DNA of 64,000 bases from Pelomonas sp963422775 (GCA_963422775.4 CAUJSJ030000032.1:62001-126000); one strand, 5' to 3'; shown: positions 15,423 through 24,049, counted from the first letter of the stretch. Notes: generated by a model from the letters alone, not told the origin. Made by a program: numbers and translations.

Positions 15423-16508
15423 TCAAGTTTGCGCCCTCAGGCGCGCGAGCAAGGTGGTGAGCAGGGCCAGCAGCACGGCCGCGCCGGCGGTGTGGGCCAG
15501 GGCGGCAACGATGGGCCAGTCGAGCACGACATTGGACAGCCCCGAGGCGAGCTGCCAGCCGGCGGCGGCGAGCAGCCAGCGGGTCCAGACCGGCGCATGG
15601 CGCCGCAGCACCCAGGCCAGCGCCAGAATGGCCGCGAAGACGACCGCAGCGCCGATGCGATGGGCCATGTGGATGGCGGCCAGGGCCTCGAAGCCCAGCC
15701 AGCCGCCATCGGCGCGCTGGCCCAGTTCACGCCAGAGCTGGAAGCCCTGGGCGAAGTCCAGGTGCGGCCACCACTGGCCGCCATGGCAGGTGGGGAACTC
15801 GTCGCAGGCCAGCACCGCGTAATTCGTGCTGACCCAGCCGCCCAGCGCAACCTGGGCGAGTGCGAGCACCAGGACGACCGCGGCCGCGCGGCGCAGCGCC
15901 AGCGGCACCCCGACCGGCCGCGGCTGGAAGGCCTCGTGCTGCCAGGCCAGCAGCATCAGCAGCCCCATGCCGAACAGCAGGTGCAGCGTGACGATGGCAG
16001 GAAAGAGCTTCATCGTGACCGTCAGCGCGCCGAAGGCGCCCTGCACGCAGACCCAGAGCAGCGTGAGCGTCGGCAGCCAGGGCGACGGCGCGGCTTGCGC
16101 GGTGTGGCGCTTCAGACGCCAGCTCAGCGCAGCCATGACGAGGATGAGCAGGCCGACGCCGCTGGCCAGATAGCGATGGACCATCTCGATCCAGGCCTTG
16201 CCATGGGTGACCGGGCCGGTCGGCATCGCCGCCTGAGCGGCCTCGATGTGCGCCTGGGCACCGACCGGGCTGGCCGCGCTGTAGCAACCGGGCCAGTCGG
16301 GGCAACCGAGGCCCGAGTCGGTCAGCCGCGTGAAGGCGCCGAAGACGATGAGGTCGAAGGTCAGGAAGAGGGTCAGCAGCGTCAGCGCGCGCAGGCGGCC
16401 CGCCGGCGTGCTCTGGCGCGAGCGCTGCCGCCACCAGAGCAACGGGCCGATGGCCACTGCGCCGCCAATGGCGGCGACCTGGCCGAGGGGGAGCAGCAAA
16501 TCAGTCAT
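15423..16508 (-). CDS. ctaA: Heme A synthase (COX15/CtaA family)
   Basis: An integral membrane monooxygenase that oxidises the methyl group of heme O to give heme A for the aa3 oxidase. It is about 361 residues with eight predicted helices. The family marks are visible: FGAFTRLTDSGLGCPDWPGC early on, EMVHRYLAS with the heme-ligand His, HLLFGMG, and IHMAHRIGAA in the second half. The ATG at 16508 is chosen because it overlaps the upstream stop (ATGA at 16505-16508); an extension of six codons is possible. Confidence 0.95.
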   Translation of the reverse strand: MTDLLLPLGQVAAIGGAVAIGPLLWWRQRSRQSTPAGRLRALTLLTLFLTFDLIVFGAFTRLTDSGLGCPDWPGCYSAASPVGAQAHIEAAQAAMPTGPVTHGKAWIEMVHRYLASGVGLLILVMAALSWRLKRHTAQAAPSPWLPTLTLLWVCVQGAFGALTVTMKLFPAIVTLHLLFGMGLLMLLAWQHEAFQPRPVGVPLALRRAAAVVLVLALAQVALGGWVSTNYAVLACDEFPTCHGGQWWPHLDFAQGFQLWRELGQRADGGWLGFEALAAIHMAHRIGAAVVFAAILALAWVLRRHAPVWTRWLLAAAGWQLASGLSNVVLDWPIVAALAHTAGAAVLLALLTTLLARLRAQT

Positions 16509-17206
16509 CGACCGGCGTTGTCCCAACTCGCGCTGGCGCGCAGCAGCTTGTCCAGGTCGGCCTTGAGTTTCCTGGGCTCGGGCTCGGCGGGGGCGCGCTC
16601 CATCCAGTTGCCCATGGGGTCGACGATGTAGAAATGGTCAGGCAACGCCTTGCCCGCACCGGGTTTGAGCCAGGCGTCCAACCGATCCTTGGGCACGCGC
16701 AGCACGGTGACCTCGGCGCCCTTCTGGCCGAGCGCCGCCAGCACTTCGGGGCGCGGCGTGCCGGCATCAGGGATGAGCCAGAGCTTGTCGACACGCGCGC
16801 GCTCCTTGCCCAGCATCTCGCGCAGCTGGCGCTGCACGAAGAGCTGGCGCTCGCAGGCGGCCGGGCAGTCCGAGCCCTGCACGACGGCGAGCAGCCATTG
16901 GCCGCGCAGAGAAGCCGGCGTCACGGCCCGGCCCTGCAGGTCGGTCAGCGGCAGGTCGGCGGGCATGTCGATGGCCGGCGCGATCAGTTCGCCATAGGCC
17001 GAGCCGCTGGGCCTGACGACGTAGAAGGTGAAGTAGGACGCGACGACGGGCGCCGCGCACATGGCCAGCACCAGCAGCATCTTCCAGCGGCCGGCGCGCT
17101 GCGGCGGCACGGCCTGCGGGTCGGGCAGGCTGTGTACCGCGAAGCTCAGCGGTTCAGGCCTGCTGCTGGCGGCGGAGCCGGGGGCGGATGAGTTGGAACC
17201 AGACAT
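16505..17206 (-). CDS. Sco-like membrane-anchored thioredoxin-fold protein of the oxidase locus
   Basis: A 233-residue protein with a polar N-terminus of about 40 residues, one transmembrane helix (KMLLVLAMCAAPVVASYF) and a periplasmic domain with thioredoxin-like features. The LRGQWLLAVVQGSDCPAAC stretch puts a CxxxC pair where Sco proteins bind copper, and DHFYIVDPMGNWM resembles the late Sco strand. It sits between surf1 and ctaA as in many Burkholderiales. A role in copper handling or redox during oxidase assembly is likely but unproven. The start at 17206 overlaps the surf1 3' end by 53 nt; a later start (inner Met at the helix) would remove the overlap. Confidence 0.75.
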   Translation of the reverse strand: MSGSNSSAPGSAASSRPEPLSFAVHSLPDPQAVPPQRAGRWKMLLVLAMCAAPVVASYFTFYVVRPSGSAYGELIAPAIDMPADLPLTDLQGRAVTPASLRGQWLLAVVQGSDCPAACERQLFVQRQLREMLGKERARVDKLWLIPDAGTPRPEVLAALGQKGAEVTVLRVPKDRLDAWLKPGAGKALPDHFYIVDPMGNWMERAPAEPEPRKLKADLDKLLRASASWDNAGR

Positions 17207-17864
17207 AGAGGACCAGGATCAGCGCGCAGAGCGCGAACCATTGAAAGGCGTAGCCGTAGTGTTTGTGAAGGCCGAGTTCCGGCGCCGGCCAGTGGCGCAG
17301 CAGGCCGTCGTCGGCGCCGGCGGCGGTCTGCACGACGGTCAGCGGCAACAGCTTCAGGCCGGTTTCGGCGCCGAAGGCCGCAGGGTCGAGATTCTGCCGG
17401 ATCGCACCCGGCGAGCCTTCGCCCAGCTCATAAAGCCGCGAGGGCGACGCGGCGAGCCGGCCGACGACCTCAACCTCGCCTGCCGGCGTGGCCAACGGCG
17501 GCAGCTGCTTGCGGTCTGCCTGGTTTCGCGGTGCCCAGCCGCGCTGCACGAGGATGGCCTCGTCGCGGCCGGTCAGGCGCAGCGGCGTGACGACGAAGAA
17601 GCCGGTGTGGCCATCCATGGGGCGGTTGTCCAGCCACACGGTGCGTTCGCCGACCCAACTGCCGTGCAGCGCGACGCGGCGATGCAGCTTGTCACCGGCG
17701 AGTTCGGCGTTGCCCAGCGCAGGCCGCTGGCCTTCAGCGTCGATGGCCGACTGCAGTGCCAGCTTCTGCGCGGCGCGGTCGAGCTGCCAAAAGCCCAGAC
17801 GCGCCGTCAGCGCCGCGCCGAGCAGTGCGGCCAACAGCACCAGCCAGCGGCTGCGGCTCAGCAT
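17154..17864 (-). CDS. SURF1-family cytochrome oxidase assembly protein
   Basis: A 236-residue protein with two terminal transmembrane helices and a periplasmic domain between them, the usual SURF1 layout. Visible marks are the N-terminal LGFWQLDRAAQK, the VWLDNRPMDGHTGFFVVTPL segment, ILVQRGW, and the C-terminal HKHYGYAFQWFALC. SURF1 helps insert heme A into subunit I. It is the first gene of the minus-strand run to sco and is divergent from a small DUF2909 gene, with 30 bp between their starts. Confidence 0.93.
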   Translation of the reverse strand: MLSRSRWLVLLAALLGAALTARLGFWQLDRAAQKLALQSAIDAEGQRPALGNAELAGDKLHRRVALHGSWVGERTVWLDNRPMDGHTGFFVVTPLRLTGRDEAILVQRGWAPRNQADRKQLPPLATPAGEVEVVGRLAASPSRLYELGEGSPGAIRQNLDPAAFGAETGLKLLPLTVVQTAAGADDGLLRHWPAPELGLHKHYGYAFQWFALCALILVLYVWFQLIRPRLRRQQQA

Positions 17865-17894
17865 GCTCGCGCCCCGGGCAGATAATCCTCAGCC

Positions 17895-18113
17895 ATGAAA
17901 TTCGTGATCCTGATCGCCTTCATCGGCATCCTCGGCGCGCTGGCCTCGGCCGGCTTCTTCATGCTGCGCAAGGGCCGGGGCGACAAGCGCAGCCCGAACA
18001 TGGCACGCGCGCTGGCGGTGCGCGTGGCGGTGTCGGTGGCACTGTTCGCCATCATCCTGTTCAGCTGGTTCATGGGCTGGATCGAGCCGACCGGGTTGCC
18101 GCTGCGGCATTGA
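17895..18113 (+). CDS. Twin-transmembrane small protein (DUF2909)
   Basis: A 72-residue protein with two hydrophobic helices (about residues 3-23 and 42-62) joined by a basic loop (RKGRGDKRSPN). This matches DUF2909 proteins found in oxidase loci of betaproteobacteria; the function is unknown. It is the only plus-strand gene in the locus, in the gap between surf1 and ctaE, and ends at a strong bidirectional terminator. Confidence 0.85.
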   Translation: MKFVILIAFIGILGALASAGFFMLRKGRGDKRSPNMARALAVRVAVSVALFAIILFSWFMGWIEPTGLPLRH

Positions 18114-18133
18114 AGGGCGGTGGAGGCATGAAA

Positions 18134-18157
18134 AAAGCGCCGCTTCCGCGGCGCTTT
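18134..18157. terminator. Bidirectional intrinsic terminator between the DUF2909 gene and ctaE
   Basis: AAAGCGCCGC (18134-18143) and GCGGCGCTTT (18148-18157) form a perfect 10-bp stem with a TTCC loop. A-rich and T-rich flanks allow termination from both converging genes. Confidence 0.85.
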
Positions 18158-18180
18158 GTCTTTGCGGGCGCCGTGGCGCC

Positions 18181-19065
18181 TTACAGCCAGTAGACGACGA
18201 CGTACAGGCCGAGCCAGACGACGTCGACGAAGTGCCAGTACCAGGCCGCGCCTTCGAAGCCGAAGTGGCGGTCCGCCGTGAAGTGGCCCTTCATCAGGCG
18301 GATGGTGATGAACAGCAGCATCAGCGCGCCCACGCAGACGTGGAAGCCGTGGAAGCCCGTCAGCATGAAGAACGTGGAGCCGTAGATGCCGGAACTGAGC
18401 TTGAGGTTGAGCTCGGCGTAGGCGTGGTGGTATTCGTAGGCCTGGAAGCCCAGGAAGGTGGCACCCAGCAGCACGGTGATCCACATCCAGGCGATGGTCT
18501 TGGCGCGGTGGCCGGCGATCAGCGCGTGGTGGGCGATGGTCAGCGTCACGCCCGAGGTCAGCAGCAGCGCGGTGTTGATCGTCGGGATGGGCCAGGGGCC
18601 CATGGTGGTGAAGGCTTCGACCGTGCCGCCCGGTGCGGCGGTGAAGCCGGCGGCCGTGCTGGGCCAGATGGCCTTGAAGTCGGGCCACAGCAGCCCGTTC
18701 TCCAGGCTGCCAAGCGACGGCACCGAGAACACGCGGGCCCAGTACAGCGCGCCGAAGAAGGCGGCGAAGAACATCACCTCCGAGAAGATGAACCAGCCCA
18801 TGCTCCAGCGGAAGGAGACGTCGATGCGGTCGCTGTACAGCCCGCCCTCGCTCTCGCTGATGGCCTGGCGGAACCACTGCTGCAGCACGAAGGCCCAGAA
18901 GGCCAGGCCGCCGAACAGCGAGTACATGCCCCAGCCATGGCCGTTGACCCATTGGCCCGCGCCCAGGATGACGAAGAACAGGCCGGTGGCGGCCAGCACC
19001 GGATGCCGCGAGGGCGCCGGGACGAAGTAGTACGGGGTGTTGCCCGGGGTAGTCGTTGCCGACAT
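18181..19065 (-). CDS. ctaE: Cytochrome c oxidase subunit III
   Basis: A 294-residue, seven-helix core subunit of the aa3-type oxidase. Conserved segments include the YYFVPAPSRHPVLAA start, SEVMFFAAFFGALYWAR, FQAYEYHHAY and FHGFHVCVGA, and the C-terminal WHFVDVVWLGLYVVVYWL. The AGGAG upstream of the ATG at 19065 supports the start. It is the last gene of the ctaC-to-ctaE minus-strand run and ends at the bidirectional terminator. Confidence 0.97.
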   Translation of the reverse strand: MSATTTPGNTPYYFVPAPSRHPVLAATGLFFVILGAGQWVNGHGWGMYSLFGGLAFWAFVLQQWFRQAISESEGGLYSDRIDVSFRWSMGWFIFSEVMFFAAFFGALYWARVFSVPSLGSLENGLLWPDFKAIWPSTAAGFTAAPGGTVEAFTTMGPWPIPTINTALLLTSGVTLTIAHHALIAGHRAKTIAWMWITVLLGATFLGFQAYEYHHAYAELNLKLSSGIYGSTFFMLTGFHGFHVCVGALMLLFITIRLMKGHFTADRHFGFEGAAWYWHFVDVVWLGLYVVVYWL

Positions 19066-19114
19066 GTTGTTCTCCTAGTACTCGCTCGTTCTGAACTTTG
19101 TTGCGACCGGACCG

Positions 19115-19357
19115 TCAGGCCCCGGCCACGCCGCTGCCGATGACCCAACGGACCAGCAGCACCAGCATCAATACAAACAGGGCCGCGCCAAGCACGCCCG
19201 CAATCACCACATGCACCGGGTTGAGCTTGGCCATGTCGTTCTCATGGTCCCGGCCCCGGCGCACGCCGAAAAAACTCCAGGCCACGGCCGAGATCGTCTG
19301 GGCGAACGAGGCCTTGCGGCTCACCGCTTCCTTCAGATCCTGGCCGGGTTTGCTCAC
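19115..19357 (-). CDS. Small membrane protein (DUF2970)
   Basis: An 80-residue protein with a basic N-terminal amphipathic segment (DLKEAVSRKASFAQTISAV, then WSFFGVRRGRDHE) and one C-terminal transmembrane helix. This matches DUF2970 proteins placed between ctaG and ctaE in Burkholderiales; the function is unknown. It starts at a GTG that overlaps the ctaG stop (GTGA at 19354-19357), implying coupled translation. An upstream in-frame extension exists but would overlap ctaG extensively and has no domain support. Confidence 0.85.
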   Translation of the reverse strand: MSKPGQDLKEAVSRKASFAQTISAVAWSFFGVRRGRDHENDMAKLNPVHVVIAGVLGAALFVLMLVLLVRWVIGSGVAGA

Positions 19358-19959
19358 AGCGCGGCTCCCGCACCCTTGGGGGCTTCGCCGAGCTTGACGC
19401 CGCCCTTGCCCGCCACCTCGAAGAAGGTATAGGACAGGGTGATGGTCTTCACATCCTTGGGCAGCTTGCGGTCGACGACGAAGACAACCGGCCACTGCTT
19501 GACCTCGCCCGGCTTCAACGTGTATTCGTTGAAGCAGAAGCATTCCAGCTTGTTGAAATGTGCGCTGGCCTGCGTCGGTGCATAGCTCGGGATGGCCTGC
19601 GCGGACATCGTCCGGTCCTGCACGTTGCGGAACTCGTACATCACCTGGGTCAGCTCGCCCGGGTGCACCGTCAGGTGGCGCACCGCCGGCTTGAAGTCCC
19701 AGGGGCCACGCGCGTTGGTGTCGAACTCGACCGTGATCTCGCGGCTGTAGTCGACTTGACCGTTGCCATCGGCGATGCCTTTGTCGGCCAGCGCCATCTG
19801 GCGTTCGGCCAGCGACAGCACGTTGATGCCCAGCGCGTTGCAGATGGCCCGGTAAAGAGGCACCAGCGCGTAGCCGAAGCCGAACATCAGCGCGACGACG
19901 ACCGTCAGCTTCAGGACGAGCTGGCGGTTGTCGCGGTGCAGGGCGGCCAGAAGACGCAT
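19354..19959 (-). CDS. ctaG: Cytochrome c oxidase assembly protein CtaG (Cox11)
   Basis: A 201-residue inner-membrane copper chaperone that supplies the CuB site of subunit I. It has one N-terminal helix, the VPLYRAICNALG segment just after it, and the copper-binding CFCF motif in LECFCFNEYTLKPGE. Length and layout are typical. It starts directly before the 36-residue assembly protein's stop codon and its own stop overlaps the DUF2970 start. Confidence 0.96.
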   Translation of the reverse strand: MRLLAALHRDNRQLVLKLTVVVALMFGFGYALVPLYRAICNALGINVLSLAERQMALADKGIADGNGQVDYSREITVEFDTNARGPWDFKPAVRHLTVHPGELTQVMYEFRNVQDRTMSAQAIPSYAPTQASAHFNKLECFCFNEYTLKPGEVKQWPVVFVVDRKLPKDVKTITLSYTFFEVAGKGGVKLGEAPKGAGAAL

Positions 19960-19960
19960 G

Positions 19961-20071
19961 TCAGTGGCCGAGCACCGTCATCTTGACGACGAAGCCGATG
20001 CCGAAGACCAGGGCGATCGACACCAGGATGAATGCCAGCCGGCGGTTGGCCTTGCGCTGCTCGGGTGTCAT
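19961..20071 (-). CDS. Cytochrome oxidase small assembly protein, 36 residues
   Basis: A very short gene between ctaD and ctaG: start MTPEQRKANRRL, one transmembrane helix, end KMTVLGH. The same position and sequence style occur in other Burkholderiales oxidase loci, where it is named a small assembly protein; its role is not established. It starts 5 bp after the ctaD stop and ends 1 bp before the ctaG start, so it fills the gap exactly. Confidence 0.8.
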   Translation of the reverse strand: MTPEQRKANRRLAFILVSIALVFGIGFVVKMTVLGH

Positions 20072-20076
20072 CGCGA

Positions 20077-21729
20077 TCAGCCGATGATCTTGGTGGCCGA
20101 CGCGTCCAGCTTGGGCGGATTCTCGAAGGTGTGGAAGGGTGCCGGCGACGGCACTTCCCACTCCAGGCCCTCGGCGGCTTCCCAGGGCTTCTGAGCAGCC
20201 TTCTCACCCTTGCCGCGCATCATCGGCACGACGACGAACAGGAAGAAGTAGACCTGCATCAGACCGAAACCGAAGGCGCCGACCGAGGCGATCTGGTTGA
20301 AGTCGGTGAACTGCATGGGGTAGTCCGCATAGCGACGCGGCATGCCGGCCAGACCCAGGAAGTGCATCGGGAAGAAGGTCACGTTGAAGAAGATCAACGA
20401 GCCCCAGAAGTGGATCTTGCCGCGGGTCTCGGAGTACATGACGCCGGTCCACTTCGGGCCCCAGTAGTAGACGCCCGCGAACAGCGCGTACAGCGAGCCG
20501 GCCACCAGCACGTAGTGGAAGTGGGCCACGACGTAGTAGGTGTCCTGCAGTTGGATGTCGACCGGCGCCATCGCCAGGATCAGGCCGGTGAATCCGCCCA
20601 TCGTGAACACGAAGATGAAGCCGACCGCGAACAGCATCGGCGTCTCGAAGGTCATCGAGCCGCGCCACATCGTCGCCAGCCAGTTGAAGATCTTCACGCC
20701 CGTGGGCACGGCGATCAGCATGGTCGCGTACATGAAGAACAGCTGGCCTGTCACCGGCATGCCGGTGGCGAACATGTGGTGGGCCCACACGATGAAGGAC
20801 AGGATGGCGATCGACGCCGTGGCGTACACCATGGAGGCGTAGCCGAACAGGCGCTTGCGGGCGAAGGCCGGCACGATCTGGCTGATGATGCCGAAGGCCG
20901 GCAAGATCATGATGTAGACCTCGGGGTGGCCGAAGAACCAGAAGATGTGCTGGTACATCACCGGGTCGCCGCCGCCTGCGGGGTTGAAGAAGGCGGTGCC
21001 GAAGTGGCGGTCGGTCAGCGTCATCGTGATGGCGCCGGCCAGCACGGGCATGACGGCGATCAGCAGGTAGGCCGTGATCAGCCAGGTCCACGCGAACATC
21101 GGCATCTTCATCAGCGTCATGCCGGGGGCGCGCATGTTGAGGATGGTCACGATGATGTTGATGGAGCCCATGATGGACGAGGCGCCCATGATGTGCATCG
21201 CGAAGATGCCGGCGTCCATGGACGGGCCCATCTGCAGCGTCAGTGGCGCGTACAGCGTCCAGCCGGCGGCGGGGGCGCCACCAGGCATGAAGAAGCTGCC
21301 GACCAGCATCAGCGCGGCGGGGATCAGCAGCCAGAAGCTGAAGTTGTTCATCCGCGCAAAGGCCATGTCACCCGCACCGATCTGCAGCGGGATCATCCAG
21401 TTCGCGAAGCCCACGAAGGCCGGCATGATGGCGCCGAACACCATGATCAGACCGTGCATGGTCGTGAACTGGTTGAAGAGCTCGGGGTTGAAGAACTGCA
21501 GGCCCGGCTGGAAGAGTTCGGCGCGGATGCACAGCGCCAGGATGCCGCCGACCATCAGCATCGCGAACGAGAACAGCAGGTAGAGCGTGCCGATGTCCTT
21601 GTGGTTGGTCGCGAAGACCCAGCGGCGCCAGCCGGCCGGTGCGTGGTGGTCGTGATGATCGTCGTGGTCGTGGCCATGGTCGCCAGCGTGGCCACCGTGA
21701 ACGCCGTGGGGGGGGAGCACTGCACTCAT
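20077..21729 (-). CDS. ctaD: Cytochrome c oxidase subunit I
   Basis: The 550-residue catalytic subunit of the aa3-type oxidase, binding heme a, heme a3 and CuB across twelve helices. Visible are ATNHKDIGTLY, MVFGAIMPAFVGFANW, WFFGHPEVYIMILPAFG (CuB His and the Tyr cross-link), VWAHHMF and the heme-ligand segment HFHYVLVAGS. The first 30 residues are a His/Asp-rich tail with ten histidines (residues 8-29), which is unusual. An AGAGGA ribosome site precedes the ATG. It follows ctaC by 28 bp. Confidence 0.97.
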   Translation of the reverse strand: MSAVLPPHGVHGGHAGDHGHDHDDHHDHHAPAGWRRWVFATNHKDIGTLYLLFSFAMLMVGGILALCIRAELFQPGLQFFNPELFNQFTTMHGLIMVFGAIMPAFVGFANWMIPLQIGAGDMAFARMNNFSFWLLIPAALMLVGSFFMPGGAPAAGWTLYAPLTLQMGPSMDAGIFAMHIMGASSIMGSINIIVTILNMRAPGMTLMKMPMFAWTWLITAYLLIAVMPVLAGAITMTLTDRHFGTAFFNPAGGGDPVMYQHIFWFFGHPEVYIMILPAFGIISQIVPAFARKRLFGYASMVYATASIAILSFIVWAHHMFATGMPVTGQLFFMYATMLIAVPTGVKIFNWLATMWRGSMTFETPMLFAVGFIFVFTMGGFTGLILAMAPVDIQLQDTYYVVAHFHYVLVAGSLYALFAGVYYWGPKWTGVMYSETRGKIHFWGSLIFFNVTFFPMHFLGLAGMPRRYADYPMQFTDFNQIASVGAFGFGLMQVYFFLFVVVPMMRGKGEKAAQKPWEAAEGLEWEVPSPAPFHTFENPPKLDASATKIIG

Positions 21730-21757
21730 TTGGATTCCTCTGATTCGGCGTTCGGAA

Positions 21758-22942
21758 TTACTTGCGGGCGGCGACCACTTCGGCCGGCTGCACCGTCTGG
21801 CCCGTCTTGTTGGACCAGCTGTTCTTCGTGTACGTGATCACGGCAGCGATGTCGGTGTCGCTGAGCTGTTTCCAGGCGGGCATGCCCTTGTCCATGCGGC
21901 CGTTCAGCAGCACCTGGATCTGCTCCAGATGCGCATCGGACAGCACGACGGCCGATGCGTCCAGCGCCTTGATCGGGCCGGCACCCTTGCCATCGGCCTT
22001 GTGGCAGACCGCGCAGTTGGCGCCGTAGACCTTTTCGCCACGGGCAATCAGCGCCGCCTGCTCCCAGACCTTGCTCGGGTCATCGGCCTTGGCGGCGATT
22101 TCCTTCTTCTTGCCGTCCACCCACTTGGTGTAGTCCTCGGCGGACACGACCTTCACGTGGATGGGCATGTACGCATGTTCCTTGCCGCACAGCTCGGCGC
22201 ACTGGCCGTAGTAGTCGCCGACCTTCTCGGCCTTGAACCAGGTGTCGCGCACGAAGCCGGGGATGGCATCCTGCTTCACGCCGAAGGCCGGCACCATCCA
22301 GGCGTGGATGACGTCGTTGGCGGTCGTGATGATGCGGATCTTCTTGTCCACAGGCACCACGAGCGGGTTGTCGACCTTGAGCAGGTAGTTGTCGACCGGT
22401 TCGGGCTTGCCGGAGTCCGAAGACTCGCGCTGCGCCGCGTCCAGAGTGGCCAGGAAGCCGATGCCCTCGCCTTCGCCCTTCAGGTAGTCGTAGCCCCACT
22501 TCCACTGGTAGCCGGTGGCCTTGATGGTCAGGTCGGCGTTGGTGGTGTCCTTCATCGCAACGACCACCTTGGTGGCCGGCAGGGCCATGCCGATGACGAT
22601 CAGGAAGGGCACGACGGTCCAGGCGATCTCGACGGCCACGCTCTCGTGGAAGTTGGCCGACACCGCGCCCTTGGACTTGCGGTGCTTGAAGATGGAATAG
22701 AACATCACGCCGAACACAGCGACGAAGATGACCAGGCAGACGATCATCACGAAGTTGTGCAGCCACATCTGGTCGGCCGCGATTCGCGTGACCGGCTCGT
22801 GCAGATTGAGCTGATTGACGCCCGGGCCGCCCTTGAGGTCGTTCACCGCGAGGGCAGGGCCCGCTGCCAGGGCCATCGCCGCCGTGGCCCAACGGCCCCA
22901 AGCGCGTGAGGCGCTGTGCACTCGTGCGTTCATCATCGTCAT
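21758..22942 (-). CDS. ctaC: Cytochrome c oxidase subunit II with C-terminal cytochrome c domain
   Basis: About 394 residues. A signal peptide (ending AGPALA) and two helices are followed by the CuA cupredoxin domain (CAELCGKEHAYMPIHV, ligands Cys, Cys, His, Met) and then a fused class I cytochrome c domain with heme motif CAVCH and axial Met in MDKGMPAW. The fusion makes this a caa3-like enzyme in which electrons enter through the tethered cytochrome. Several start codons are close together (GTG 22951, ATG 22942, 22936 and 22933); none has a strong ribosome site. It is the first gene of the minus-strand oxidase operon. Confidence 0.95.
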   Translation of the reverse strand: MTMMNARVHSASRAWGRWATAAMALAAGPALAVNDLKGGPGVNQLNLHEPVTRIAADQMWLHNFVMIVCLVIFVAVFGVMFYSIFKHRKSKGAVSANFHESVAVEIAWTVVPFLIVIGMALPATKVVVAMKDTTNADLTIKATGYQWKWGYDYLKGEGEGIGFLATLDAAQRESSDSGKPEPVDNYLLKVDNPLVVPVDKKIRIITTANDVIHAWMVPAFGVKQDAIPGFVRDTWFKAEKVGDYYGQCAELCGKEHAYMPIHVKVVSAEDYTKWVDGKKKEIAAKADDPSKVWEQAALIARGEKVYGANCAVCHKADGKGAGPIKALDASAVVLSDAHLEQIQVLLNGRMDKGMPAWKQLSDTDIAAVITYTKNSWSNKTGQTVQPAEVVAARK

Positions 22943-23021
22943 GGTTGTCACTTGGTTCTTTGAGGAGCGGGGCTTGCAATCTGGCCAGACTGCCCGATTT
23001 GCAACGCAAGTTCCGTGGAGT

Positions 23022-23044
23022 GGACCGGGGTTTGTGCCCGGTCC
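23022..23044 (-). repeat. Perfect inverted repeat in the ctaC upstream region
   Basis: GGACCGGG (23022-23029) and CCCGGTCC (23037-23044) form an 8-bp perfect dyad with a 7-bp spacer, about 80 bp upstream of ctaC. It could be an operator or a leader hairpin. The rest of the 22943-23108 gap holds a possible minus-strand -10 (TAAACT, near 23060) but no clear -35. Confidence 0.4.
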
Positions 23045-23108
23045 TTGATGCGGCGCAAGAGTTTAGCCCAGGCGCATCCCGCCCCTGACCTGCGCCGGCC
23101 CCGGGGAA

Positions 23109-24032
23109 TCACCCACCTGGTCGCCCCTTGCGCAGCGAGGCACGCATGGCGTCGACGGACACGTGGGTCTCGGCCGCCACCGCCAGCCGCGGCGCAGCCT
23201 TGAAGGCATGGCCGAAGACCAGCTCCAGCGTCAGCGCGAGCCGGCCCTCGGCGTCGCGCAACGTGTCGAGTTGGGCCAGCAGGCGCCGCTGCCAGTCGCG
23301 GCCGCGCAGGCCGGCAAAACGCGCCGGCGCGAGGTTGCCACCGAGCGCGCGCAGGTCGGCCAGCAGGCTCTCCGGGCTGGCCCAGGTCAGGCGCAGCCTC
23401 TCCTGGTCCATGACGGGGTCGGCAAAACCCGCCTTCAGCACCAGGTCGCCGATGTCGTGCATGTCCCACCAGTCCGGCGCGGGGCGGCCCCAGCCGCTGC
23501 GGGTGTAGAGGCTGCGAAGTTCGATGAAGCTGTCCGGGCCCAGGCAGGAGAACATGACGAAGCCGCCGACCGCGATGCTGGCCTGCCAGGCACCCAGCAG
23601 CGCTGGCAGGTCTGCGCAGGCGTGCAGTGCCATGTTGGACCACACCAGGTCCACCGCGGGCCGTGCCGGCAGCGCGTCGACCTGACCCGTGGACGTGCCG
23701 CTCAGCTTGCGCCACCAGTTCAAAGCCCGGGCCTGAGCGGCGCGTTCGGCCAGCACGGCGTCGCCCTCGTGCCACAGCATCTCCGCGCCCGGGTAGGCCA
23801 GGCGCAGCAGCTGGGCACTCGCGCCCAGCGCCGGCGATGCATCCAGCACGCGGGCCGGCTGCAGCCTGATGTAGGTGAGGCGCTCCGCCATGCGGCGCGC
23901 CACCTCGGCATGCAGCCAGGGCGGCTGCTCGGCCTTCGCCAGGCGCCTGGCCTGATGGCGCAGCGCAGCCGCATCGAGATCTTGAGGCCGCGGCCCCTTG
24001 TTTGAAGTAGGGGTCGAGACCGGCTCACTCAT
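23109..24032 (-). CDS. BioC-like SAM-dependent methyltransferase
   Basis: About 307 residues with a class I methyltransferase fold: a nucleotide-binding strand (ARVLDASPALGASAQLL), acidic strand ends, and VDLVWSNMALHACADLPALL in place of the usual post-motif. The position next to comF and the sequence match BioC-like proteins of Burkholderiales. BioC methylates malonyl-ACP to start biotin synthesis. The canonical GxGxG loop is degenerate here (DASPALGAS), so substrate assignment is uncertain. ATG 24032 is preferred over an upstream in-frame start that would run into comF. Confidence 0.75.
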   Translation of the reverse strand: MSEPVSTPTSNKGPRPQDLDAAALRHQARRLAKAEQPPWLHAEVARRMAERLTYIRLQPARVLDASPALGASAQLLRLAYPGAEMLWHEGDAVLAERAAQARALNWWRKLSGTSTGQVDALPARPAVDLVWSNMALHACADLPALLGAWQASIAVGGFVMFSCLGPDSFIELRSLYTRSGWGRPAPDWWDMHDIGDLVLKAGFADPVMDQERLRLTWASPESLLADLRALGGNLAPARFAGLRGRDWQRRLLAQLDTLRDAEGRLALTLELVFGHAFKAAPRLAVAAETHVSVDAMRASLRKGRPGG

Positions 24033-24041
24033 GGGTCGGTC

Positions 24042-24049
24042 AGTATATT
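24042..24049. promoter_or_regulatory. Overlapping divergent -10 elements between bioC-like and comF genes
   Basis: Only 23 bp separate the two divergent start codons. TATATT (24044-24049, plus) and TATACT (24047-24042, minus) overlap there. On the plus strand transcription would begin at or next to the comF ATG, giving a leaderless message. The -35 regions are weak. Confidence 0.35.
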
